64,000 nt of DNA, from the NCBI RefSeq assembly GCF_024580525.1, contig NZ_JANIKQ010000013.1, positions 1 to 64,000 of the forward strand. The letters are read 5' to 3'. The stretch comes from Neisseria dentiae. Lineage in GTDB: Bacteria > Pseudomonadota > Gammaproteobacteria > Burkholderiales > Neisseriaceae. A program made the position numbers and the translations under genes. Shown one piece after another: positions 37,805-46,082 of the stretch; the first letter of the stretch is position 1, and every line of letters begins with the position of its first letter. The notes below the pieces were generated by a model that saw only the letters and a program-made list of their open reading frames with translations, had not been told where the DNA came from and did no database searches.

Positions 37805-38938
37805 ATGAACCGCATCAAAACGGCAGTATCCCTTATCGCCCTTGTCGGCCTCGTCGCCTGTTCGGGCAGCAAAGAACAGCCCAAGCTCGACTACCAAACC
37901 CAAAACCGCAAAGTGGTGAATCTTGAAGTTCCGCCCGATTTGACCAATCCCGACCAAGGCAATATGTATCAGATTCCCGCCGGTTCGGGCGCAGTCCGCG
38001 CCAGCGATATGGCACGCCGCAACGGCGCACAGCAGCCCGCCAACCAAGCCGTGCTGCAAGATGTGAAAGGCGTGCGCCTCGAGCGCGACGGCAGCCAGCG
38101 CTGGCTGGTGGTGGAGGGCAAACAGCCCGCCGAAATCTGGCCGCTGCTGAAAGTGTTCTGGCAGGAAAACGGTTTTGAAATCAAATCGGAAGAGCCTGCC
38201 ATCGGCCAAATGGAAACCGAATGGGCCGAAAACCGTGCCAAAATCGCCGGCGACGGCCTGCGCCGCCTGTTTGAAAAAGTGGGCCTGGGCGGTATTTATT
38301 CCACCAGTGAGCGCGATAAATTCATTATCCGCGTAGAACGCGGCCGCAACGGCACCACCGACGTTTTCTTCGCCCACAAAGGTATGCAGGAAGTGTATGG
38401 CGATAAAAACAAAGATACCACCATGTGGCAGCCCCGCCCCAACGACCCCAACCTTGAAGCCGCGTTCCTCGCCCGCTTTATGCAATATTTGGGCGTAGAT
38501 GCCCGGCAGGCCGAAAACGCTTTGGGCAACAGCGTTGCCCCCGCCGCGCGCAGCGGCGGCGATTTGGCCTCTATCAGCGGTGATGCCATTTTGGTAAGCG
38601 GCGACTACAACCGCAACTGGCGCCGCACCGCGCTGGCGCTCGACCGCATCGGCCTGACCGTGCTCGGCCAAAACCCCGAGCGCCACGCTTTCTTGGTGCA
38701 ACCCGCCCCGCAGGAAGGCGCGGCCGTTTCCACTAAAAAGCCCGGTTTCTTCAAACGCCTGTTCGGCAAAGGCAAAACCGACACTACCGCTACGGCCGCA
38801 GCCCGCCCCGAGCTGATTGTGTATGTGGAGCCGGTAAACAACGGCGCCCGCATCCGCCTGCTTAACCGCGACGGCAGCGCCTATCAGGGCAGCGACGCTT
38901 CCGCATGGTTGAGCCGCCTGCATACCGAATTGCGCTAA
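37805..38938 (+). CDS. bamC: outer-membrane assembly lipoprotein BamC
   Basis: The 377-residue lipoprotein has a lipobox LVGLVAC (C19) and the unstructured N-terminal segment of BamC (VPPDLTNPDQ), which binds BamD. Two helix-grip domains follow. It is part of the BAM complex that inserts outer-membrane proteins. GGAGG precedes the start. It is co-transcribed with dapA. A long minus-strand open frame opposite it is a composition shadow. Confidence 0.9.
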   Translation: MNRIKTAVSLIALVGLVACSGSKEQPKLDYQTQNRKVVNLEVPPDLTNPDQGNMYQIPAGSGAVRASDMARRNGAQQPANQAVLQDVKGVRLERDGSQRWLVVEGKQPAEIWPLLKVFWQENGFEIKSEEPAIGQMETEWAENRAKIAGDGLRRLFEKVGLGGIYSTSERDKFIIRVERGRNGTTDVFFAHKGMQEVYGDKNKDTTMWQPRPNDPNLEAAFLARFMQYLGVDARQAENALGNSVAPAARSGGDLASISGDAILVSGDYNRNWRRTALALDRIGLTVLGQNPERHAFLVQPAPQEGAAVSTKKPGFFKRLFGKGKTDTTATAAARPELIVYVEPVNNGARIRLLNRDGSAYQGSDASAWLSRLHTELR

Positions 38939-38970
38939 CACGTATTCCCGCAGCAAGCAGCGAATAACAA

Positions 38971-39004
38971 CAGGCCGTCTGAAAAATATTTTTCAGACGG
39001 CCTG
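38971..39004 (+). terminator. terminator after bamC (inverted uptake sequences)
   Basis: CAGGCCGTCTGAAAAA pairs with TTTTTCAGACGGCCTG with almost no loop, 33 bases after the stop. Confidence 0.75.
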
Positions 39005-39027
39005 ATTATTTCAAATTAAAGCACCTG

Positions 39028-39106
39028 CGTCATACTCGGGCTTGACCCGAGTATCTGTTATTTCTCTCACAACAAAAAGATACCCGGGTCAAGCCCGGGT
39101 ATGACG
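39028..39106. repeat. REP-like palindromic pair, copy 2
   Basis: CGTCATACTCGGGCTTGACC and its inverted partner GGTCAAGCCCGGGTATGACG face each other. The layout is the same as in copies 1 and 5. Confidence 0.8.
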
Positions 39107-39139
39107 ACGGTTGGGTATTTCAGACGGCCTTGGTGAGCC

Positions 39140-39335
39140 TGAGACCTTTGCAAAAATACCTTGAGGCCGTCTGAAATGCTTAGATTCCGTCATTCCCGCG
39201 TAGGCGGGAATCCAGCCTTAAAACCATCAAGTATTTTATTTCAATAACTTATGAAAAAACGACTGGATTCCCGCCTACGCGGGAATGACGGGAAATAAAT
39301 TTTTGTGATGGCTTTTTAATTTTGCAAAGGTCTCA
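39140..39335. mobile_element. composite MITE enclosing a dRS3 pair
   Basis: The ends TGAGACCTTTGCAAAA and TTTTGCAAAGGTCTCA match the MITE at 21177. Inside lie ATTCCCGCGTAGGCGGGAAT (39192-39211) and its inverted copy ATTCCCGCCTACGCGGGAAT (39269-39288), which fit the neisserial dRS3 pattern ATTCCC-N8-GGGAAT. An uptake sequence is also enclosed. No transposase is encoded. Confidence 0.78.
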
Positions 39336-39377
39336 GCCTGGAAAAGTCTCTGCCTGCCGTTTATGCCAAACACCCTT

Positions 39378-39911
39378 TTACTTCAACAACATTTCCTGCA
39401 ACAGCTTCATTCCCCATTGCCAGCCGTGCAGATGGCCGTTTAGACGGCCTGTTTGCGGGGCGGTCAGCAGGCGTGCGCCCCAAAGCTGCGCTTGCTGTTG
39501 CGCCCATTCCTGCGGGCATTCGGGATCGCTGGTGCCGATAACCAGCGCGCCCGGGCAATGGCAGCGCACCCGTTGCAGGGTGTGCACCGCATCGTCGGGC
39601 AGCGCATCTTGGCGGGGCGACACCAATATCATGTTCCGCACCCGTTTCTGCATATTCACATCGGCCAGATAAAGCCATGCCAGCCAGCCCGAAACGCCTG
39701 CGCCGTGGGCGACGGCGGCGATATTGCGGCTGTGGATGCCGGCCACCGCCGCGCCGACAATCCGCTGCCATTCGGCGATAGGTTGGCCACGCGAAACCGC
39801 CGCCGTGCGCACGGTGGGGTAGCTCACCGCCCAGCGGTCTATCCACATTTCGGCTTCGTCGGCATCGCGTATCAGCAGCAGGGTTAAGTCTTCGAGTTCT
39901 TGGCTTTGCAT
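39378..39911 (-). CDS. RBBP9/YdeN-like alpha/beta hydrolase fold protein lacking the nucleophile serine
   Basis: The 177-residue protein resembles the short RBBP9/YdeN serine hydrolases: VISTSDPECPQ-like (here VIGTSDPECPQ) and a final histidine in NGHLHGWQWG. The nucleophile elbow reads AHGAGVSG where the family normally has H-S-x-G, so the serine is replaced by glycine. It is probably non-catalytic or divergent. It lies upstream of and on the same strand as exonuclease III, separated by an inverted uptake-sequence pair. Confidence 0.6.
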   Translation of the reverse strand: MQSQELEDLTLLLIRDADEAEMWIDRWAVSYPTVRTAAVSRGQPIAEWQRIVGAAVAGIHSRNIAAVAHGAGVSGWLAWLYLADVNMQKRVRNMILVSPRQDALPDDAVHTLQRVRCHCPGALVIGTSDPECPQEWAQQQAQLWGARLLTAPQTGRLNGHLHGWQWGMKLLQEMLLK

Positions 39912-39930
39912 GGTTTGTGTTTTTATTGGT

Positions 39931-39970
39931 TTTCAGACGGCCTTATCGCGGGCAAGAGGCCGTCTGAAAA
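39931..39970 (-). terminator. inverted uptake-sequence hairpin after exonuclease III
   Basis: TTTTCAGACGGCCT and AGGCCGTCTGAAAA pair over a loop of about 13 bases, just downstream of the minus-strand xth stop. Confidence 0.55.
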
Positions 39971-39992
39971 CATATTGCGTATCGGTGGGAGA

Positions 39993-40769
39993 TTAAAGCG
40001 CATAATCATATTCCACCACCAACGGTGCGTGGTCGGAAAATTTTTCATCTTTGTAAACATGGGCGCGAACGGCTTTGGCGGCCAGATCGGGCGTAACCAT
40101 ATGGTAGTCGATACGCCACCCCACGTTGTTGGCATAGGCTTGGCCGCGGTTGCTCCACCAAGTGTAGCCCGGCTCTTCGGGGTAGAGCGTGCGCCACATA
40201 TCCGTCCAGCCCAAATCATTGATAACTTTGCCTATCCATGCCCGCTCTTCGGGCAGAAAGCCCGAATTTTTCTGGTTGCCTTTCCAGTTTTTCAGGTCGA
40301 TGTTTTGGTGGGCGATGTTCCAGTCGCCGCACACCACGATATCGCGCCCCGCCGCTTTCATCTCGGCCAGCATGGGGTAGAAAGCATCGAGAAAGCGGTA
40401 TTTCAGCTCCTGCCGCTCCGGCGCGCTGGTGCCCGAAGGCAGATAAAGCGAAATCACGCTCAGGTTGCCGAAATCGGCGCGCACGAAACGGCCTTCGCGG
40501 TCGAATTCCTCGATGCCCATGCCGATCTGAACATTGTCGGGGCGCTGCCTGCTATATACCGCCACGCCGCTGTAACCGCGTTTTTCGGCGCAATGCCACA
40601 CGCCGTACATACCGTGAGGGTTTTTCATATCTTCCGATAAATCAGGCTCTTGCGCTTTTAATTCCTGCACGCACACGATATCCGCGCCCGATGCGGCGAT
40701 ATATTCGTGAAAACCCTTTTTATAAGCAGAGCGGATGCCGTTTACATTGGCAGAAATAATTTTCAGCAT
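39993..40769 (-). CDS. xthA: exodeoxyribonuclease III
   Basis: The 258-residue protein of the EEP nuclease family repairs abasic sites. The key motifs are present: VNGIRSAYKKG, QELKAQEPD (metal-binding glutamate), GDWNIAHQNIDL and the C-terminal SDHAPLVVEYD histidine. Its length is typical. It is divergent from pyrE across 139 bases. Confidence 0.94.
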   Translation of the reverse strand: MLKIISANVNGIRSAYKKGFHEYIAASGADIVCVQELKAQEPDLSEDMKNPHGMYGVWHCAEKRGYSGVAVYSRQRPDNVQIGMGIEEFDREGRFVRADFGNLSVISLYLPSGTSAPERQELKYRFLDAFYPMLAEMKAAGRDIVVCGDWNIAHQNIDLKNWKGNQKNSGFLPEERAWIGKVINDLGWTDMWRTLYPEEPGYTWWSNRGQAYANNVGWRIDYHMVTPDLAAKAVRAHVYKDEKFSDHAPLVVEYDYAL

Positions 40770-40908
40770 AAAAATGTGTGATCAAATGAGAATAACAGAA
40801 GCGGGCATTTTACCCGAAATACCGTTATTCCGCAGAAAGCCCGTTTGCCGCCGCCGCAGGTTTGCTATAATCGGCGCAATTTCCAACCCCACTCAAGAAA
40901 GCCTTTAA

Positions 40909-41550
40909 ATGTCTGATTTCCGCCAAGATTTCCTCAAATTCGCGCTCGAGCAAAACGTATTGAAGTTCGGCGAATTCACCACCAAAGCCGGCCGCCAATC
41001 GCCTTATTTTTTCAACGCCGGGCTGTTTAACGACGGCGCCTCCACCCTCGCGCTGGCGCGGTTTTATGCCCAAGCCATTATCGAAAGCAAAATCCGGTTC
41101 GATATGCTGTTCGGCCCCGCCTATAAAGGCATCATTCTCGCCGCCGCCACCGCCATGATGCTGGCCGAAAAAGGCATCAACGTGCCGTTTGCCTACAACC
41201 GCAAAGAAGCCAAAGACCACGGCGAAGGCGGCGTGCTGGTGGGTGCACCGCTCAAAGGCCGCGTGCTGATTATCGACGACGTGATTTCCGCCGGCACCTC
41301 CGTGCGCGAATCGGTGAAACTGATCGAAGCCGAAGGCGCAACGCCCGCCGCCGTAGCCATCGCACTCGACCGCATGGAAAAAGGCACGGGCGAAAAATCA
41401 GCCGTGCAGGAAGTAGAACAGCAATACGGCCTGCCCGTGGTGGCCATCGCCAACCTGCGCGACCTGCTTTCGCTGCTCGAAAACCACGCCGAATTCGGCC
41501 GCTACCTCGAACCCGTGCGCGCCTACCGCGAACGCTACGGCGTGGCATGA
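40909..41550 (+). CDS. pyrE: orotate phosphoribosyltransferase
   Basis: The 213-residue enzyme makes OMP from orotate and PRPP. The PRPP-binding motif VLIIDDVISAGTS and the flexible loop NRKEAKDHGEGG are present. The N-terminal KAGRQSPYFFN segment contacts orotate. The length matches the family. A strong hairpin terminates the gene. Confidence 0.95.
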   Translation: MSDFRQDFLKFALEQNVLKFGEFTTKAGRQSPYFFNAGLFNDGASTLALARFYAQAIIESKIRFDMLFGPAYKGIILAAATAMMLAEKGINVPFAYNRKEAKDHGEGGVLVGAPLKGRVLIIDDVISAGTSVRESVKLIEAEGATPAAVAIALDRMEKGTGEKSAVQEVEQQYGLPVVAIANLRDLLSLLENHAEFGRYLEPVRAYRERYGVA

Positions 41551-41578
41551 TTGGATTGTTTCCCGATAAAAAGATCTC

Positions 41579-41607
41579 AGGCCGTCTGAAATATTTCAGA
41601 CGGCCTT
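41579..41607 (+). terminator. terminator after pyrE (inverted uptake sequences)
   Basis: AGGCCGTCTGAAATATTTCAGACGGCCT would fold as a near-perfect hairpin with a T-run after it. The two arms are AGGCCGTCTGAAA and TTTCAGACGGCCT. Confidence 0.75.
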
Positions 41608-42028
41608 TTCCTTTTCATACCGGCCAACTGACAAAAAACGGCGCATGACAAAAAAATAACCGTTATGTTCGCAAATACGGCACCCTGCTGCCGAAAATCG
41701 TCATGTTAAGTTAAGTTAACAATTTGTTTGAATAATTGCTTTAGCATTAACAAAACAAAGTCATAAAATTAAACCATAACAAAATCAATAAAATATAGAA
41801 AATAAAGCCAAAATTTTTCGCGGTGGCACGGCCTTTGCTTGATACCTTGCAACCGCGAGAGACCAAGCCGAAGCTCAGGCAGAAAGCAAAACCCAAGCGG
41901 CAAGCTGTAAATTCCTTCTTCTTTTGGTTGCAGTAACAAGCAGTAAAAAAACGTGCCAAGCACATTACGGTTTTTATAACTATTAAATAACTTTATTCAC
42001 TTTTAAATTTTTAACTGGAGTTTTAAAC
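41608..42028. other. AT-rich upstream region of the pilin gene
   Basis: These 421 bases hold no gene. They are strongly AT-rich from about 41630 to 41820, suitable for an enhancer or bending region. A sigma-54 promoter lies at 41824 and a leader of about 180 bases runs to the pilin start. Confidence 0.6.
41824..41839 (+). promoter_or_regulatory. sigma-54 (RpoN) promoter of the first pilin gene
   Basis: TGGCACGGCCTTTGCT matches the sigma-54 consensus TGGCAC-N5-TTGCW at every defined position, with GG at -24 and GC at -12 in the right phase. Transcription would begin near 41850. RpoN control of pilin is reported for commensal Neisseria, whereas pathogenic species use sigma-70. Confidence 0.82.
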
Positions 42029-42523
42029 ATGAAAGCTATTCAAAAAGGTTTTACCCTGATCGAGTTGATGATCGTTATCGCGATTATCGGTATTCTGGCT
42101 GCGATTGCGTTGCCGATGTACCAAGATTACATCGCCCGTTCTCAAGTAACCCGCGTAATGGGTGAGTCCGGCAACCTGAAAACCACTATTGAAAGTTGTA
42201 TGTTGAATGGCCGTACTACCTTGGGTCAAGGCGCAACCCAATGTTCTTTAGGTGCAACCGGCTCTACTTTGTTGACTGGTGCCAAACAGGATGGCAGCAC
42301 TGCTGTAGCAACAGGTACCGGTGTGCCGCAAGTTACTATTAATGCCGCAAACAATACTGCTACCATTGTAGCAACCTTTGGTAACGGTGCCGCAGCTGCA
42401 TTGAGCACAAAAACATTGACTTGGTCACGTGATAATTCTGGCACTTGGACTTGCGCTACTACTGTTGACGGTCGATATGCGGCTAACGGTTGTCCTACCG
42501 CTGCTGCGACTCCTAGCCCGTAA
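42029..42523 (+). CDS. type IV pilin, probable major subunit
   Basis: The 164-residue prepilin has a short leader MKAIQKG cleaved before F8, then the conserved [20 protein letters not shown] helix with Glu at mature position 5. The globular part ends with a two-cysteine loop ([10 protein letters not shown] to ANGCPT), as in pilins. The start follows AACTGGAG. It probably forms the pilus needed for twitching and uptake-sequence-based DNA uptake. It is shorter than PilE of pathogenic species, and whether it is called pilE or pilA here is uncertain. Confidence 0.9.
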   Translation: MKAIQKGFTLIELMIVIAIIGILAAIALPMYQDYIARSQVTRVMGESGNLKTTIESCMLNGRTTLGQGATQCSLGATGSTLLTGAKQDGSTAVATGTGVPQVTINAANNTATIVATFGNGAAAALSTKTLTWSRDNSGTWTCATTVDGRYAANGCPTAAATPSP

Positions 42524-42545
42524 TATTAAGCCTGATGTAAATGAT

Positions 42546-42580
42546 AAAAGCGTATTGTTCTTTGCAGTACGCTTTTTTTT
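42546..42580 (+). terminator. Rho-independent terminator after the first pilin
   Basis: AAAAGCGTA pairs with TACGCTTTT, followed by a T-run to 42580. It ends transcription between the two pilin genes. Confidence 0.82.
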
Positions 42581-42663
42581 CAATAAAAAATAGTCTGTTG
42601 TATTTTAGATTGTTGTGTATTGATATGAAATTATTATTTCTATTGAAATGATTTGGATTTTAC

Positions 42664-42681
42664 GCAAAGGCTTCCCTTTGC
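42664..42681 (+). other. small perfect hairpin upstream of the second pilin
   Basis: GCAAAGG-CTTC-CCTTTGC is a 7-bp stem with a tetraloop, about 55 bases before the second pilin start. It could be a leader-RNA structure; its function is unknown. Confidence 0.4.
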
Positions 42682-42735
42682 TTGTTTAAACACTTACATG
42701 GGGTAAACGGTTCTGCTCGTGCAGACAGTTTAATA

Positions 42736-43245
42736 ATGACAATGAATATAAAAAATAACCGAATGCGTGGCTTTACGCTAATCGAATTAATGATTGTATT
42801 GTCTATTATCGGCATCTTGAGTGCACTTGCTCTACCGATATATCAAAGATATATCGCTAAAACCCAACTTACCCGTGTGGTTTACGAATTGTCTGCTGCT
42901 AAAGCCAGTATTGACAGCATTCTTAACGAAGGTGGCTTTCCAACGATGGATCCCGCCGAGCAAGGGAGGAACTACCCGGGCGGTTCTACTTATAAATATA
43001 TTCAGTTGAATGGCAGCAATCCTGCTTCTAACCTTATCAGTTCGGCTCGTATTACCAATAACGGTAACAGTTTTGGCGGTATAGAAGCCGTTATGGGTAA
43101 AGATAGCAGTACCATACTTAACGGTTCTATTATCCGATTACTTCGTGATTCTATTGATGGCACATGGCAATGCCAAATTGTATTGGCAACAAAAACCAAT
43201 GTAACTGATATTAATGTGGATACTTGTTCTTTTGTTGATTCTTGA
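42736..43245 (+). CDS. second type IV pilin (minor or alternative)
   Basis: This 169-residue prepilin has a leader ending RMRG before [20 protein letters not shown], with the processing Gly and mature Glu5. The C-terminal region has the disulfide pair WQCQIV and DTCSF. The coding sequence is distinctly AT-richer than that of most genes in the window. No good ribosome binding site is visible; starts at 42736, 42742 or 42763 are possible. It has a full promoter-proximal end and so is not a silent pilS cassette. Confidence 0.8.
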   Translation: MTMNIKNNRMRGFTLIELMIVLSIIGILSALALPIYQRYIAKTQLTRVVYELSAAKASIDSILNEGGFPTMDPAEQGRNYPGGSTYKYIQLNGSNPASNLISSARITNNGNSFGGIEAVMGKDSSTILNGSIIRLLRDSIDGTWQCQIVLATKTNVTDINVDTCSFVDS

Positions 43246-43577
43246 GTAGCCGTAGGTTGGGTTGAAAACCCAACCTAAACCCGTTTTATTATTTCAAGGT
43301 GTTGGGTTTGGTAACCCAACCTGCCGTTGGTTTATTCACGTTATACCCGGGCTTGACCCGGGTATCTTTTTGTTTCAAAAGTAGGTCGGACATTTATGCC
43401 CGACGTTTGCTTGGGCGTGGATTGTGTCGGGCATAAATGCCCGACCTACCAGAGGCTGCCAACGGGTTGGGGTGAAAAAACCAACCTAAACCCGTTTTAT
43501 TGTTTCAGGGGGCAATCCAAGCTAATCTTAAAAAATATTTTCAGACGGCCAATGCGGTGCATACAAGCCGCTTGTTA
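43246..43577. repeat. cluster of palindromic repeats between the second pilin and the UbiB-like gene
   Basis: The gap has no gene. It contains a GTAGGTTGGGTTG-type palindrome (about 43252-43324), a half REP (43338-43372) and a related GTAGGTCGGACATTTATGCC palindrome (43381-43450). A second copy of CCAACCTAAACCCGTTTTAT and an uptake sequence follow near 43540. Confidence 0.7.
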
Positions 43578-45227
43578 TCAATGTTTTCCCGAGCGCCAAA
43601 TCGACCAGATAATCCACACGCTGTTGGCAAAGGCGAGCAGGTAGCCGAGAAAGCCGATGAATTTGGGGCCGGTTTCTATGCTCATCACGATCGATGAGCC
43701 GATGATGAGGGCGGCGGTTACGATGCCCATGGTGAGGCGGTTGGTGGCGCGGTCGAGTTGGTGGCTGAAGTGGTCGAAGTGTTTGAAGTCGATGTTGAGG
43801 CCGACTTGGCCTTTTTGCAGGCGGCGGCTCAGGCGGAAGAGGTTTTGCGGCAATTCGTCGAGCGCCTGCACGATGGTTTGGGCGTGCATTTTGCTTTTGC
43901 GCAAAATGTGTTCGGGCGAGGCGCGTTCGGCATACACTTCGGCCACGATGGGTTTGGCCTGCTCTAAAAGCTCGGTGCTGCCGTCGAGCCGTTTCACCAC
44001 GCCTTCGAGGGTAATCAGGGTTTTGAACAGCATCACGAGGTCGCCCGGCAGGGTGAGGCCGTGGCGGCGCATGATTTGGGTGATGTCGTTAATCACTTGG
44101 CTGATGCGCAGGTCGCGTATGGGGGTGTGTTCGTAGTTGAGCAGCATTTCGAGCACGTCGGCGCCGAGCAGGTTTTCGTCGGGCAATTCGCCCTGCGCCC
44201 AGTTAATCAGCACATATTGCATGCTGAATTGGTCGTGGCGGCTGAGGGCGGTAATCAGCTCGATGATTTCGCGGCGGCGGGTGTTGCTGAGGTGGCCGAC
44301 GAGGCCGAAATCAATCAGGGTGATGCGGCCTTCGCTGTTGAGAAAGATGTTGCCGGGGTGGGGGTCGGCATGGAAAAAGCCCTGTTTCAGAATCATGGTA
44401 AACAGGGTGTCGGTAATACGGCCGGCCAGCGTGCGGCGGGTGGCGGCGTCGAGGCTTTCAGACGGCATGTCTTTGAGCAGGGTGTCGCTGATGTATTCCT
44501 GCACGAGGATGTGGCGGTTGGAATATTCTTGGTAAACCTTGGGGATATGGATAAAGCCGTGGCCGGCAAAGGTGGTTTCAAACCGCTGCATATAGCGCAG
44601 CTCCACCGATAAATCGGTTTCTTTGGCCAGGCTTCTGGCGAAATACTGCACCATCTGCACGGGTTGGTAGCGGCGGGTTTCGGGAATCTCTGATTCGATC
44701 AGGTTGGCCAGATGGGTTAGAATGCGCAGGTCGGCCTGTATGGTCGGCTCGATGTCGGGGCGTTTGATTTTCACCGCCACGGTTTGGCCGCCCGCAAGCT
44801 CGGCGCGGTGCACTTGCGCAATCGAGGCGCTGCCTATGGGCTTGGGGTCGATGTGTTTGAACACGTTTTCCACCGGCTGCCCGAGGTGCGAGGCGATTAA
44901 GGCGCGGATGTCAGCACTGGGTATCGGCGCCACGTTGCTTTGCAGCCGCTCGAATTCTTCTATCCACTCGGCGCTGAAAATATCAACGCGGGTGGAAAGC
45001 ACTTGGCCGAGCTTCACGAATGTGGGGCCCAACTCTTCAAACGCCATGCGGAAGCGGCGCGGCGTGCTCATATAGCGGCTTTCGGGCGCGGGTTCGGCGT
45101 CGGTGCTGTGCTGGTATGACAGCTTGATGCGCTGCACGAATTCGCCCAGGCCGTATTTGGTTAAAATGGCGATAATCTCGCGCATACGCGCAAAGTCGCG
45201 CATGGCCAGTAGTGTGGGAATCATCAT
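43578..45227 (-). CDS. ubiB: UbiB/AarF/ABC1-type atypical kinase
   Basis: The 549-residue protein has the family hallmarks: the KxGQ motif in FVKLGQVLSTR, the Ala-rich loop in PIGSASIAQVHRA, an AVKIKRP lysine segment, HADPHPGNIF and the metal-binding DFGLVGHL. Two C-terminal hydrophobic segments anchor it in the membrane. UbiB supports ubiquinone synthesis, probably through its ATPase activity. An AT-type uptake sequence is translated near 44461. No other ubi genes are adjacent, so a UbiB-paralogue role remains possible. Confidence 0.85.
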   Translation of the reverse strand: MMIPTLLAMRDFARMREIIAILTKYGLGEFVQRIKLSYQHSTDAEPAPESRYMSTPRRFRMAFEELGPTFVKLGQVLSTRVDIFSAEWIEEFERLQSNVAPIPSADIRALIASHLGQPVENVFKHIDPKPIGSASIAQVHRAELAGGQTVAVKIKRPDIEPTIQADLRILTHLANLIESEIPETRRYQPVQMVQYFARSLAKETDLSVELRYMQRFETTFAGHGFIHIPKVYQEYSNRHILVQEYISDTLLKDMPSESLDAATRRTLAGRITDTLFTMILKQGFFHADPHPGNIFLNSEGRITLIDFGLVGHLSNTRRREIIELITALSRHDQFSMQYVLINWAQGELPDENLLGADVLEMLLNYEHTPIRDLRISQVINDITQIMRRHGLTLPGDLVMLFKTLITLEGVVKRLDGSTELLEQAKPIVAEVYAERASPEHILRKSKMHAQTIVQALDELPQNLFRLSRRLQKGQVGLNIDFKHFDHFSHQLDRATNRLTMGIVTAALIIGSSIVMSIETGPKFIGFLGYLLAFANSVWIIWSIWRSGKH

Positions 45228-45502
45228 GGTTTTTGCAGTATTTTTCAGGGTTCATGCCTTGCACGAACGGGTTTTTACTGTGAAAATCGAGCCTTGCCGC
45301 CTGCCGGGCGGCAACCGCACGCGGCAAACGGCGCATATTCCGCTATGTTTCGATCTGTTTTTCGACAGCATAGCGGCCTTATTATTGGCTGCAAATCTGC
45401 GGCGTGGCACACAGAATAACATAATCAGGGCGGCATAGGCCGTCTGAAAACCGATTGCACTCCGGCCGCCTGCGGGCGGGACGGCAAACAACGGAATCAC
45501 CT

Positions 45503-46075
45503 ATGGCAAATTTCAAACGATTTTTTTCGGCGGCGCTGGCCGCTTTCTGCCTGATGCTGTCGGGCGCGGGCGCGGCCCAGGCCGATGATTTGGAAAACCT
45601 TATCCGCTTGCAGGCGCCGCAGTATGCGCCTATCGGCACGTCGGGCGGCGGCAGCCAGCCCGCGAACCGCAGCGATGCCGACGATTTGATCGGCAGCGCG
45701 ATGGGCCTGCTCGGCGTGGCCTACCGCTACGGCGGTTCGTCTGCGCGGACGGGTTTCGATTGCAGCGGCTTTATGCAGCATATTTTCAGCCGCAGTATGC
45801 AGATCAGCCTGCCGCGCACGTCGGCCGAGCAGGCCAGAACGGGCGAGTATGTGAGCCGCAGCAACCTCCAGCCGGGCGATATGGTGTTTTTCCGCACGAT
45901 GGGCGGCGGCCGCATCTCGCATGTGGGGCTGTATATCGGCAACGACCGCTTTATCCACGCTCCGAGGGCGGGCAAGCGCATCGAGATTACCAGCCTGAAC
46001 AACAAATATTGGAACGCCAAATACGCCACCGCCCGCCGCGTGAAGAAAAACGATCCTTCGCGCTTTTTGAATTAA
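45503..46075 (+). CDS. secreted NlpC/P60 cell-wall peptidase
   Basis: The 190-residue protein has a Sec signal peptide (ending AQA|DDLE) and an NlpC/P60 domain. The catalytic triad is C in GFDCSGFMQ, H in ISHVGLYIG and a polar residue near FIHAPRAG. Such enzymes cleave murein stem peptides. The gene is followed after seven bases by a small conserved-looking protein and then a terminator. Confidence 0.9.
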   Translation: MANFKRFFSAALAAFCLMLSGAGAAQADDLENLIRLQAPQYAPIGTSGGGSQPANRSDADDLIGSAMGLLGVAYRYGGSSARTGFDCSGFMQHIFSRSMQISLPRTSAEQARTGEYVSRSNLQPGDMVFFRTMGGGRISHVGLYIGNDRFIHAPRAGKRIEITSLNNKYWNAKYATARRVKKNDPSRFLN

Positions 46076-46082
46076 GGCTGTT

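Larger units (their letters stand above)
38939..39377. other. repeat-only intergenic region between bamC and a hydrolase-like gene
   Basis: This 439-base gap between convergent genes holds no gene. It contains a terminator hairpin, a REP-like pair (39028-39106), two single uptake sequences and a composite MITE (39140-39335) with two dRS3 palindromes. Confidence 0.7.

Noticed and set aside
37802..38956. A 384-residue open frame on the minus strand opposite bamC
   Set aside because: It is an antisense shadow in a GC-rich gene; the plus strand encodes an unmistakable BamC with lipobox.
42736..43245. Second pilin as a silent pilS cassette
   Set aside because: Silent cassettes lack the N-terminal leader and helix; this gene has the complete N terminus and stop.
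43246..43577. Possible CRISPR array because of repeated short motifs
   Set aside because: The repeats are inverted palindromes of different families with irregular spacing, not direct repeats with spacers; no cas genes are present.
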